Counted from the first letter of the stretch, positions 1 to 6,711 are shown. The stretch: DNA of 11,548 nt from Gemmatimonadaceae bacterium (GCA_025453855.1 JALOPO010000019.1:1-11548), one strand, 5' to 3'. The notes: generated from the sequence alone by a model not told the origin. Numbers and translations: made by a program.

Positions 1-1
1 G

Positions 2-28
2 CCGACCCGGCGCACCGAACGCGAGTGA
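2..28 (+). CDS. Possible 3' end of an upstream gene
   Basis: An open frame enters the window at base 2 and ends at a TGA at 26-28 (last residues RRTERE), 16 bases before the pseudopilin start. The short spacing would suit an upstream gene in the same operon, for example another secretion gene. Eight codons cannot prove coding, so this is only a possibility. The other two plus-strand frames stay open across the next start codon. Confidence 0.2.
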   Translation, partial: PTRRTERE

Positions 29-44
29 CCGACACTCCTGCCCG

Positions 45-557
45 ATGCTCGTCCGCTCCGTCCGTCACGCCCCGCGCATCCCCGGCGCCGCCCATCGGTG
101 GTGGCGTGCCGGGCGCGCCACGCGTGCACCCCGCGGGGCCTACACGCTCATCGAGCTGATCGCGACCATCGTGATCATCGGGATCCTCGCCGGCATGGGG
201 TCGGTGCGCGCCCGCGACCTGCTCGACCGGGCGCGCGTCACGCGCGCGATCCTCGACCTGCGCACGCTCTCGTCGGAGCTGGCGCGCATGGACGCCCTTC
301 CCGCCTCGCTCGCCGAGATCGGCAAGGGCGACTGGCGCGATCCGTGGGGCAACCCGTACGAGTATCTGCGCTTCACGGGCAAGGGCGTGGGGCAGGCGCG
401 CAAGGATCGCTTCCTCGTTCCGATCAACTCCGAGTTCGACCTCTACAGCAAGGGGCCCGACGGGCGCAGCGTCGGCCCGCTCACGGCGGCCGCCAGCCGT
501 GACGACATCATCGTCGCCAACGACGGCGGCTTCGTCGGTCGCGCCGCGGACTACTGA
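45..557 (+). CDS. Type II secretion-like pseudopilin (GspG-like)
   Basis: This is a 170-residue type IV pilin-like protein, probably a pseudopilin inserted in the inner membrane and assembled into a periplasmic pseudopilus. The N terminus has a long basic leader (residues 1-31), then GAYTLIEL at 31-38 and a hydrophobic helix at about 38-52, the classic prepilin signature with Glu37. The C-terminal half carries DPWGNPYEY at 99-107 and FDLYSKGPDG at 131-140, then DDIIVANDGG at 153-162. These match the conserved C-terminal, often calcium-binding, region of GspG-type major pseudopilins. The oddity is at the cleavage site: placing Glu at the usual +5 position makes Tyr33 residue +1 and Ala32 residue -1, instead of the usual Gly at -1. 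ATG 45 is the only convincing start, and no clear Shine-Dalgarno is seen. It sits 3 bp upstream of the HD-GYP gene, so the two are probably co-transcribed. The exact subfamily (GspG versus another pilin-like protein) is less certain than the class. Confidence 0.85.
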   Translation: MLVRSVRHAPRIPGAAHRWWRAGRATRAPRGAYTLIELIATIVIIGILAGMGSVRARDLLDRARVTRAILDLRTLSSELARMDALPASLAEIGKGDWRDPWGNPYEYLRFTGKGVGQARKDRFLVPINSEFDLYSKGPDGRSVGPLTAAASRDDIIVANDGGFVGRAADY

Positions 558-560
558 GCG

Positions 561-2621
561 ATGAGCGCGCTGCGCACGGGCTTCCTCGCCACCCGGGTCG
601 GGCGCCGACTGCTCGGCAACTTCCTGTGGGCCGCGCTCCTTCCCGTGATCGTGGTCGCCGTCGTCGGCTTCGTCGAGGTGCGGCGCACGCTCCTCGACGA
701 GGCCGAGCAGCGCGTCTCGCGGCTCGCCAAGTCGGGGGCGGTGACGCTGCTCGGCGCGCTGGCCGCGGAACAGCGCGACACGAGCGCCGCGGCGCGCGGT
801 GCGCTTCCCGCGCTCGCGCCGCTCACGCCGGAGGCGGTGCAGCACCTGCGCGGCGGGTCACCGCTCCTCGTGGTGCACGCGCGCCGCGGCGCCGAGCGCG
901 ATCCCGTGATCGAGTTGCTGCGACTCGCCCCCGACGGCACGCCACGCCGCCACGCGCTCGACGCCGCACGACTCTGGTCGGCGCTCGCCGAAGTGGTGGA
1001 GGGTGACCGCTCGGCCTACTGCGTCTTCGCCGGCAGCGCCTTCACGCGCGTGCGCTGCAGCGACGCCGTCCTCCCCGGGCTCGAGAACCGCCTGCGCGCG
1101 GTGGCGCGCGAGCGCCGGACGCGCAGCGGCACGATCATCGACGACGAGCACGTCTTCGGCCAGCGCCAGCTCTTCCTGCGCTTCGAGTACGGCGCCGACG
1201 AGTGGCACCTCGTGACGGCCGAGGCGACCGGCGACGTGCTCGCCCCGCTCTGGCGGCTCACGACGGTGCTCGCGCTGCTGGTGGTGCTCGCCGCGGCGAT
1301 CGCCTTCACGCTCGGCCACCGGCAGATCCGGCACAGCACGCAGCCGCTGGTGCAGCTCCACGCGGCGACGGCGCGCGTGAGCGCGGGCGACCTCGAGACA
1401 CCGGTGCAGCTCACCAGCGACGACGAGTACGGCGCCCTCGGCGACGCCTTCAACGGGATGACGGCCACGCTCGCGCGGCAGCTCCGCCTGCTGCGCGGCC
1501 TCGACGGCATCGACGAGGCGGCGCTGCACGAGCGCGAGCGCACCGCGATCGCCGAAGCGGCACTCGCGCACCTCGTCGCCACGCGCAGCGTGCGACAGGC
1601 GTCGGTGGCGCTGGTGGAGCCGGAGCGCCCCGACCGGCTGCAGCTCGTCACCATCGACCGCGAGGCGCCGCGCACCCGTCGCAGCGCGGGGCGCCTCGCC
1701 TTCGCCGAGCGCGAGGCGCTCTTCGGCGCGCCGCGTGTGCTGCGCCTCGGCACCGGCGCGGTGCCGGGGTACGTGCCGCCGGCGCTCGCCGCCGATGGCG
1801 CGGCGGGCGAGCTGGTCGTCTTCCCGCTCGTGCACGACGAGGCGCTCGTCGGGGCGCTCACGGTGCGCTTCGATGGCGACACGCGCACCGACGCCGCGAC
1901 CGCGCCGCACATCGCCGATGCACGCCGCGTCGCCGACCGGATCACGCTCGGCGTCGCGAACACGATCTACGTCGAGCGGCTCGATGCGCTCTCGATGGGG
2001 GCGATCCGCGCCTTCGCCAACGCGATCGACGCCAACTCGCCCTGGACCGCCGGTCACTCGGAACGCGTGACCGCCACCGCGGTGCTGCTCGGGCGCCGCC
2101 TCGGCTGCTCGGCCGGGGAGCTGGCGATGCTGCAGCGCGGCGGGCTGCTGCACGACATCGGCAAGATCGGGATCCCGGCCGCGATCCTCAACAAGCCGGG
2201 GCCGCTCACGCCCGAGGAGCGCGCGATCATCGAGCGCCATCCGGTGATCGGCGAGCAGATCCTCGCCCCGCTCCCCGTCTTCACGAGCGTCCTCCCGATC
2301 GTGCGCTCGCACCACGAGCGCTTCGACGGCACCGGCTATCCCGATCGGCTGCGCGGCGAGGAGATCCCGTGGCTGGCGCGCATCATGGCCGTCGCCGACG
2401 TGCACGATGCGCTCTCGAGCCATCGTCCGTACCGTGCCGGGCTCCCGCTCGAGCGCGTGCTCGGCATCATGACCATCGACGCCGGCACGGCCTTCGATCC
2501 GCGCGTCGTCGATGCGCTGCACGCGCTCGCCGGCGAGGGCGCGCTCGCGCCGGTGGCGGCAGCCGCCACCTCCACCAGCACCGAGGGAGCGACGCGCGAC
2601 GCGTCGCTCGTCCCCGCATGA
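561..2621 (+). CDS. Membrane HAMP/GAF-like/HD-GYP protein, putative c-di-GMP phosphodiesterase
   Basis: This 686-residue sensor protein probably hydrolyses cyclic di-GMP. A first membrane helix lies at about 18-40, a periplasmic segment at 41-230, and a second helix at about 232-251. A HAMP linker follows at about 253-305, then a GAF-like domain at about 315-475 and a C-terminal HD-GYP domain at about 476-660. The catalytic set looks intact: His499, the HDIGK motif at 531-535, His560, the His584-His585 pair, FDGTGYP at 588-594 and Asp613. This makes it a likely active enzyme, unlike degenerate members of the family. The periplasmic region has only two nearby cysteines (154 and 166), which could form a disulfide. 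The start at 561 follows the pseudopilin stop by 3 bp. The stop overlaps the next gene's start by 4 bp (ATGA), which suggests translational coupling. The domain calls are from motif reading; the input signal is unknown. Confidence 0.92.
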   Translation: MSALRTGFLATRVGRRLLGNFLWAALLPVIVVAVVGFVEVRRTLLDEAEQRVSRLAKSGAVTLLGALAAEQRDTSAAARGALPALAPLTPEAVQHLRGGSPLLVVHARRGAERDPVIELLRLAPDGTPRRHALDAARLWSALAEVVEGDRSAYCVFAGSAFTRVRCSDAVLPGLENRLRAVARERRTRSGTIIDDEHVFGQRQLFLRFEYGADEWHLVTAEATGDVLAPLWRLTTVLALLVVLAAAIAFTLGHRQIRHSTQPLVQLHAATARVSAGDLETPVQLTSDDEYGALGDAFNGMTATLARQLRLLRGLDGIDEAALHERERTAIAEAALAHLVATRSVRQASVALVEPERPDRLQLVTIDREAPRTRRSAGRLAFAEREALFGAPRVLRLGTGAVPGYVPPALAADGAAGELVVFPLVHDEALVGALTVRFDGDTRTDAATAPHIADARRVADRITLGVANTIYVERLDALSMGAIRAFANAIDANSPWTAGHSERVTATAVLLGRRLGCSAGELAMLQRGGLLHDIGKIGIPAAILNKPGPLTPEERAIIERHPVIGEQILAPLPVFTSVLPIVRSHHERFDGTGYPDRLRGEEIPWLARIMAVADVHDALSSHRPYRAGLPLERVLGIMTIDAGTAFDPRVVDALHALAGEGALAPVAAAATSTSTEGATRDASLVPA

Positions 2622-3127
2622 CCACGCCCACCCGTCACGCTTCCGCCGATCGTGCGCGCGCGCCCTTCGCGCTCCCGATCGTGCAGAGCCTGCACCACGA
2701 GCCGTACGTCGCGATCACCGCCGCCGCCGACGATCGGCCACGCGGGCGCGCGGCGGCGATCTTCCTCCCGCTCATGGCGACGCTCATGCTCGGCGCGGTG
2801 GCGACGTCGTGGCTGCGCCCGCCGCATGCGGTCGCGCTCCCGGCGGTGCTCGCGGGCGAGTGGCGCACCACCGAGCCCGCGTACCGCGACCGCGCGCTGC
2901 GCCTCGGCGAGCGCATGATCGGCATCGTCCCCGGCGAGGGGCTCCCGGCGCAGGACTTCGTGATCGTCGAGGCAACGGCCACGCCGCGCGGCGACAGCAC
3001 CGTCGTCACGCTCGCCTACGAGCAGGACGGCGCCGCGGTGCCGATGCGCATCGCCTTCGTCACCGCCGACCCGTCGCGCCTCGTCCTCTCCAGCCCGCGC
3101 GGCGCGATCTGGGAACGCGCGCGCTGA
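2618..3127 (+). CDS. Small membrane-anchored protein, lipocalin-like C-terminal region (unknown function)
   Basis: This 169-residue protein starts at an ATG inside the stop codon of the HD-GYP gene (ATGA overlap), so it is almost certainly translated with it. Residues 1-45 are basic and probably cytoplasmic, a single hydrophobic segment lies at about 46-66, and a compact region follows at 75-169. That region begins with LAGEWRT (79-84 region) and ends with a Trp-x-Arg pattern near 165-167, with alternating strand-like stretches between. The layout resembles small lipocalin-like or beta-barrel domains, but I do not recognise a specific family. The tail is predicted to lie outside the cytoplasm if the basic N terminus stays inside. 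Its position suggests a role with the pseudopilin or the c-di-GMP enzyme, for example as an accessory subunit; this is inference. The same frame is open far upstream to base 1202, but that part is a shadow of the HD-GYP gene. Confidence 0.75.
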   Translation: MTTPTRHASADRARAPFALPIVQSLHHEPYVAITAAADDRPRGRAAAIFLPLMATLMLGAVATSWLRPPHAVALPAVLAGEWRTTEPAYRDRALRLGERMIGIVPGEGLPAQDFVIVEATATPRGDSTVVTLAYEQDGAAVPMRIAFVTADPSRLVLSSPRGAIWERAR

Positions 3128-3161
3128 CCGCATCGCCGCCCGGCGCGGGCATCGAACAGCA

Positions 3162-3305
3162 GGCCGCGATGATGCGAAGGCGCGCGATGAGGCGCGAGGA
3201 TGAACATGCGTTGGTGTCGAGACGCGACGATCCAGGCAGCGCGCCCGACCACCATCTGTCGCCATCCATCGCGCGTCCCCCGCGTGCCTTCGCATCATCG
3301 CGGCC
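3162..3305. repeat. 144-nt long imperfect palindrome between convergent genes
   Basis: Bases 3162-3186 and 3281-3305 are inverted copies of each other over 25 nt with a single difference (3182/3285), which is a G-T wobble when read on the plus strand. The pairing continues inward: 3192-3197 with 3269-3274, 3198-3202 with 3263-3267, and 3213-3219 with 3246-3253 with one bulged base. The whole segment can therefore fold into one long hairpin. It starts 34 bp after the stop of the plus-strand gene and ends 68 bp before the stop of the convergent AraC-type gene. It could be a bidirectional transcription barrier, a REP/MITE-like repeat, or a structured RNA. No T-tract, obvious target duplication or transposase is seen. 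Confidence 0.75.
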
Positions 3306-3351
3306 CGTAGCGTCGCGGCCCGCCTCATTGCGTCCGCAGCATCGTGGTCCG
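3298..3351 (+). repeat. Three short direct repeats (TCGYGGYCCG)
   Basis: TCGCGGCCCG occurs at 3298-3307 and again at 3313-3322 (15-bp period). A two-base variant, TCGTGGTCCG, occurs at 3342-3351. The first copy overlaps the right end of the long palindrome. The array lies just downstream of the AraC-type gene's stop codon. Function is unknown; it may be the remains of a repeat insertion. Confidence 0.5.
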
Positions 3352-3373
3352 CGGTCCCTGACGCACGGCACGC

Positions 3374-4261
3374 TCAGCGACGTGCCCGCACCGATCCCGG
3401 CGTGACGCCGAACGCCTTGCGGAAGGCGCGGCCGAAGTGGGCCTGGTCGGCGAAGCCGTGGCGGAAGGCGACTTCGCTCAGCACCGCGCCGGGGAGCTCG
3501 AGCGCGCGGCGTGCAGCCTCGAGGCGGCGCTGCATGAGGTACTGGTGCGGCGGCATGCCGACCGAGGTGCGGAAGGCGCGCGCGAAGTGCGCGACGCTCA
3601 GCCCCGCCTCGCGCGCGAGCTCGTCGGCCGAGACGCCGCTGCCGAGGCGCGCCTCGATGAGGTCGAGCACGCGCGTCCGCACGTGGCCGGCGAGGCCACC
3701 ACGCGCGACCGGTGCAGGGGCGTTCTCGACGCGCGTCGTGGTCACGATCGTCTGCGCGACCGCCGCCGCCACCGCATCGACGAAGAGGACGCCGCCGGGA
3801 TTGCGCCGGTCCGCCTCGACGACGAGCGACTGCACGAGGTGGTGGAGCTGCGGCGCATCGAGCGCGTAGCTGCGGGCGAGCTCGGGCGGGGTGCCCGGAA
3901 GGAGCGAGCGGAGGCGGGCGTCGGAGAGCGTGACCAGCGCGTAGCGGCTGGGCCCCGGCACGCGATGCGAGAAGCTCTCGCCGGCGGGGCAGAACCAGGC
4001 GCCGCCGGGCTCGAGGGCGACGGTGCGGAAGCGCCCGTCCACCCGTGCCTCGAAGGTGAGCGGCGCGTCGTTCACGTTGAGCGCGAGGTAGTGGTCGGCG
4101 ACGGTGAGGTCGTCCACCTCCCACGCCCCGTTGCGCCCCAGCTCCACGAGGAGCCCGGGCCAGGCGAGGCCGGCGCTCGACACGAGCGTCTCCGCCTCGC
4201 CGAGGGCATCGACCCGTTCGCGTGACCGACCGTCGAGGAAGGGGACCGCGCTCCCGGTCAT
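3374..4261 (-). CDS. AraC-family transcriptional regulator
   Basis: This 295-residue regulator has an N-terminal sensing region (about 20-170) with a cupin-like beta pattern and a C-terminal AraC/XylS DNA-binding domain at about 190-292. The first helix-turn-helix lies near 209-232 (SADELAREAGLSVAHF). The second lies near 259-283, with LSEVAFRHGFADQAHFGRAF at 261-280 and the family-typical GVTPG at 285-289. The frame is open upstream to 4504, but the ATG at 4261 gives the normal family length and has a GGA-containing stretch about 10 bases upstream. The longer N terminus is Arg-rich and out of character. It is divergent from the tandem SnoaL-like gene with 110 bp between starts, the usual arrangement for a regulator and its target. 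The aldo/keto reductase further on may be a second target. The effector is not evident. Confidence 0.92.
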   Translation of the reverse strand: MTGSAVPFLDGRSRERVDALGEAETLVSSAGLAWPGLLVELGRNGAWEVDDLTVADHYLALNVNDAPLTFEARVDGRFRTVALEPGGAWFCPAGESFSHRVPGPSRYALVTLSDARLRSLLPGTPPELARSYALDAPQLHHLVQSLVVEADRRNPGGVLFVDAVAAAVAQTIVTTTRVENAPAPVARGGLAGHVRTRVLDLIEARLGSGVSADELAREAGLSVAHFARAFRTSVGMPPHQYLMQRRLEAARRALELPGAVLSEVAFRHGFADQAHFGRAFRKAFGVTPGSVRARR

Positions 4262-4371
4262 GCGCCCATCCGGGGGCGCAGGATCGTTCCAGACATCGTG
4301 CGGCGAACGTGCAAGACCCGGGGGGCGGTTCCGCGCAGCTTCCTCGCGTGTCCCGCACCCACGGAGTCGCC
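4262..4371. promoter_or_regulatory. Divergent intergenic region between AraC-type regulator and SnoaL-like gene
   Basis: These 110 bp separate two divergent start codons and must hold promoters for both unless either gene is read through from elsewhere. A short inverted pair, CGTTC at 4285-4289 and GAACG at 4305-4309, and two GTTCC words (4286 and 4329 regions) are the only symmetric or repeated elements noticed. They are too short to call as operators. No convincing -10/-35 pair is visible in this GC-rich stretch. Confidence 0.45.
4363..4366 (+). promoter_or_regulatory. Ribosome binding site for the tandem SnoaL-like gene
   Basis: GGAG ends 5 bases before the ATG at 4372. It is one of the few clear Shine-Dalgarno sequences in the window. 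It selects this ATG, which begins a signal-peptide-like sequence, over the much longer open frame starting at 4222. Confidence 0.65.
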
Positions 4372-5484
4372 ATGATCGACACCTTCGCGCTCTGCGTCGC
4401 CCTCGTCGTGGCCGGCCGTCCCGCCCTCGCCGCCGAGCCGACCATGCCGTCCTCGCACACCACCGCCAGCAGCGCCCCCGCCGCCTCGCGCCGCGCGCCC
4501 GCACCGATCGACGCCGATGCCGCGCGTCGCGCCGGCTCGTCCGCGCTCGACCCGGCGCGCGAGCGCGCCGCCATCACCGAGGCGATCGACGCCGTGCTGC
4601 GCGGCGCCGACCTGCACCAGTGGTCGCTGGTGGCCGCCGCCTTCGCCCCCTCGGTGACGCTCGACTACGGGACGCCCGAGACGCTCACGCCCACCGCGAT
4701 CGTGGCGCGCTGGCAGCCGTTGCTCGAGAGCTTCGATGCCACGCAGCATCGCCTCACCTCGCAGTCGATCACGCTCGACGGCGATCGCGCGACCGTGTCG
4801 AGCGACTTCGTGGCCACGCACGTCCTGCGCGGCGAACCGGGTGGCGAGCTCTGGACGCTCACCGGCCGCTACGAGCACCGGCTCGTGCGCGGGGCGCGCG
4901 GGTGGCAGATCACCGCGCTGCGCATGATCCCGGCGCAGTCGACCGGCAACACGGCGCTCCTCGCCGCCGCGCAGCGGCGCGCCGCCTCGCGCACACCGAA
5001 CGCGGACGCGGTGGCCACCGTCGCCGATTCCGCGGCCGACGTGCGCACCGTGACGCGGGTCGTCGATGCGCTCTTCATCGCCACCGACGCCAAGGACTGG
5101 GCGACGGCGCGCACGCTCTTCGTGGCCGAGCCGATCGCGGTCGACATGCGCTCGCTGGTCGGGGGCGACGTGCTGCGGATGACCGGCGCGCAGCTCATCG
5201 ACGGCTTCGCGCAGGGGCTGCACGCGGGGAAGGCGAGCCACCACATGACCTCGAACCTGCGCGTGGACGTGCGAGGCGACAGCGCTTCCGTCTTCGCGCA
5301 CGGCTACGCCTGGAATCGCGTCGCGGCGCTCCCGGCCGGCCACGACTTCTGGGAGACGTGGGGGACGTACCTGTTCACCCTCCGTCGCACCGCCGGCGAG
5401 TGGAAGCTCGCGTCGTTCCGCTACGACTCGCGCGCCACGCGCGGCCCCGACGCGGTGCGCACGCACCAGCCGTCGGCACGCTGA
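4372..5484 (+). CDS. Secreted protein with two tandem SnoaL/NTF2-like domains
   Basis: This 370-residue protein has an N-terminal signal-like segment (residues 1-20, possible cut after ALA at 18-20), then an Ala/Pro/Ser-rich linker to about 62. Two related domains follow at about 65-190 and 223-355. Each begins with a helix containing a Trp in an alpha-rich 'task' region (Trp84, Trp243). Each ends in a Tyr-rich beta strand followed by a Gly-Trp or Glu-Trp turn: TGRYEHRLVR then GWQITALRM in the first (164-185), and GTYLFTLRR then GEWKLASFR in the second (331-350). This is the SnoaL-like polyketide cyclase/ketosteroid isomerase-like fold. Members can be enzymes or ligand-binding proteins, so no reaction can be assigned. 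The signal segment lacks the usual basic n-region (it begins MIDTF), so export is likely but not certain. It lies between an AraC-type regulator and an aldo/keto reductase and is probably controlled with them. Confidence 0.8.
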   Translation: MIDTFALCVALVVAGRPALAAEPTMPSSHTTASSAPAASRRAPAPIDADAARRAGSSALDPARERAAITEAIDAVLRGADLHQWSLVAAAFAPSVTLDYGTPETLTPTAIVARWQPLLESFDATQHRLTSQSITLDGDRATVSSDFVATHVLRGEPGGELWTLTGRYEHRLVRGARGWQITALRMIPAQSTGNTALLAAAQRRAASRTPNADAVATVADSAADVRTVTRVVDALFIATDAKDWATARTLFVAEPIAVDMRSLVGGDVLRMTGAQLIDGFAQGLHAGKASHHMTSNLRVDVRGDSASVFAHGYAWNRVAALPAGHDFWETWGTYLFTLRRTAGEWKLASFRYDSRATRGPDAVRTHQPSAR

Positions 5485-5540
5485 GCGCGTCGCGCTCGTT
5501 CGCTCCGGCACGCACGACCAGTACCCCTGCCGCACCCTCA

Positions 5541-5564
5541 CGCGACGATCGTCCGATCATCGCG
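5541..5564. promoter_or_regulatory. 24-bp near-perfect palindrome upstream of the aldo/keto reductase
   Basis: CGCGACGATCG (5541-5551) and CGATCATCGCG (5554-5564) are inverted 11-bp arms with one mismatch around a 2-bp centre. The centre is about 38 bases before the reductase ATG and 68 bases after the preceding stop. The very short spacer favours a protein-binding dyad over an RNA hairpin. An operator for a dimeric regulator is the simplest reading. The regulator is unknown, and AraC-family proteins more often use direct repeats. Confidence 0.5.
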
Positions 5565-5590
5565 CTTCCCGTCGCACAACACCCGCCCCC

Positions 5591-6646
5591 ATGCGCTACC
5601 ACCTGCTCGGCCGCTCCGGCCTCCGCGTCTCGGACCTCTGCCTCGGCACCATGACCTTCGGCGACGACTGGGGGTGGGGCGCGGCCCGCGAGGAGAGCAT
5701 GCGGCAGTTCGACCTGTTCGCCGCGGCCGGCGGCAACTTCATCGACACCGCCAACGGCTACACCAACGGCTCGAGCGAGCGGCTGATCGGCGAATTCGTG
5801 GCCGGCGACCGCGATCGCTGGGTGATCGCCACCAAGTACACGGCGAGCATGCGCCCCGGCGACCCGAACGCCGGCGGCAACCAGCGCAAGTCGCTGCTGC
5901 AGAACCTCCACGGCTCGCTCGAGCGCCTCGGCACCGATCACGTCGACCTGCTCTGGGTGCACGCGTGGGACTTCCGCACGCCGATCGACGAGATGATGCG
6001 CGCGCTCGACGACGTGGTGCGCCAGGGGAAGGTGCTGCACGTCGGGATCAGCGACGCGCCGGCGTGGGTGGTGTCGCGCGCCAACACGATGGCCGAGCTG
6101 CGCGGCTGGTCGCCGTTCATCGGGCTGCAGGTGGAGTACTCGCTCGTCGAACGCACGCCCGAGCGCGACCTGCTGCCGATGGCGCGCGGCCTCGACCTGG
6201 GCGTCACCGCCTGGAGCCCGCTCGGCGGTGGCGTGCTGTCGGGCAAGTACAACGCGCCGGCGGCCGCGGGCGACGCGCGCCGCCTCGACAACGCGATGAT
6301 GGCGACGCTCACCGCGCCCAGCGAGCGCAACCTGCGCATCGCCGCCGCGGTGGGGCGCGTGGCGGGCGAGATCGGCGCCTCGGCGCCGGCGGTGGCGCTG
6401 GCGTGGCTGCGCTCGCGCCCGCAGGTGATCCCGATCATCGGCGCGCGCACGTCGGCGCAGCTCGAGGCGAACCTCGCCAGCGCGTCGCTGGTGCTCGACG
6501 CGGCGCACGTGGCGGCGCTCGACGCGGTGAGCGCGATCGAGCTCGGCTTCCCGCACGACTTCCTGAAGAAGGAGCTCCCGCTGGCCACGTTCCACGGCGG
6601 GACGTGGGACCAGGTGGACGATCACCGCGCGGGGCGGGCGGTGTGA
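5591..6646 (+). CDS. Aldo/keto reductase
   Basis: This 351-residue protein is an NADPH-type oxidoreductase with the standard (beta/alpha)8 family pattern. It begins with the typical LGRSGLRVSDLCLGTMTFG stretch (residues 6-24). The catalytic tetrad is Asp52, Tyr57, Lys82 and His124. VGISDAPAWV at 151-160 and the cofactor-binding IPIIGART-QLEANL segment near the C terminus also match the family. It acts in the cytoplasm on carbonyl substrates; the specific substrate cannot be read from the sequence. Length is typical. No Shine-Dalgarno is visible before the ATG. It follows the tandem SnoaL-like gene by 106 bp on the same strand, with a palindrome between, so it may have its own regulated promoter as well as readthrough. 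Genes for AraC-type regulators and aldo/keto reductases are often neighbours, which fits this locus. Confidence 0.95.
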   Translation: MRYHLLGRSGLRVSDLCLGTMTFGDDWGWGAAREESMRQFDLFAAAGGNFIDTANGYTNGSSERLIGEFVAGDRDRWVIATKYTASMRPGDPNAGGNQRKSLLQNLHGSLERLGTDHVDLLWVHAWDFRTPIDEMMRALDDVVRQGKVLHVGISDAPAWVVSRANTMAELRGWSPFIGLQVEYSLVERTPERDLLPMARGLDLGVTAWSPLGGGVLSGKYNAPAAAGDARRLDNAMMATLTAPSERNLRIAAAVGRVAGEIGASAPAVALAWLRSRPQVIPIIGARTSAQLEANLASASLVLDAAHVAALDAVSAIELGFPHDFLKKELPLATFHGGTWDQVDDHRAGRAV

Positions 6647-6649
6647 GCG

Positions 6650-6708
6650 GACGTGCGGTGGCCGCGGACCGTGCGCGCATGGTGCACGGCCCGCGGCCAT
6701 CGCTCGTC
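6650..6708. terminator. Strong hairpin filling the gap between convergent genes
   Basis: Bases 6650-6674 pair with 6684-6708 around a 9-base loop. The 25 positions include two mismatches (6654/6704 and 6668/6690) and one G-T wobble (6658/6700). The core, TGGCCGCGG (6659-6667) with CCGCGGCCA (6691-6699), is perfect. The structure begins 4 bases after the reductase stop and ends 3 bases before the stop of the convergent gene. A bidirectional terminator or barrier is the likely role. There is no T-tract, as is common in very GC-rich genomes. Confidence 0.75.
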
Positions 6709-6711
6709 GCG

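Noticed and set aside
858..2522. A 554-codon open frame antisense to the HD-GYP gene
   Set aside because: It is low-complexity, Arg/Glu/His-rich and shows no domain; long antisense frames are expected at this GC content, and the plus-strand frame has clear catalytic motifs.
3162..3305. Retron- or CRISPR-like element
   Set aside because: The segment forms one long hairpin, but there is no reverse transcriptase, Cas gene, or regular repeat-spacer pattern nearby.
4285..4309. CGTTC/GAACG inverted pair as the AraC-type operator
   Set aside because: Five-base arms are too short to stand out from chance in this composition; kept only as a remark in the intergenic entry.
4262..4504. N-terminal extension of the AraC-type regulator
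   Set aside because: The extra residues are Arg-rich and overlap the divergent gene's start; the ATG at 4261 gives typical length.
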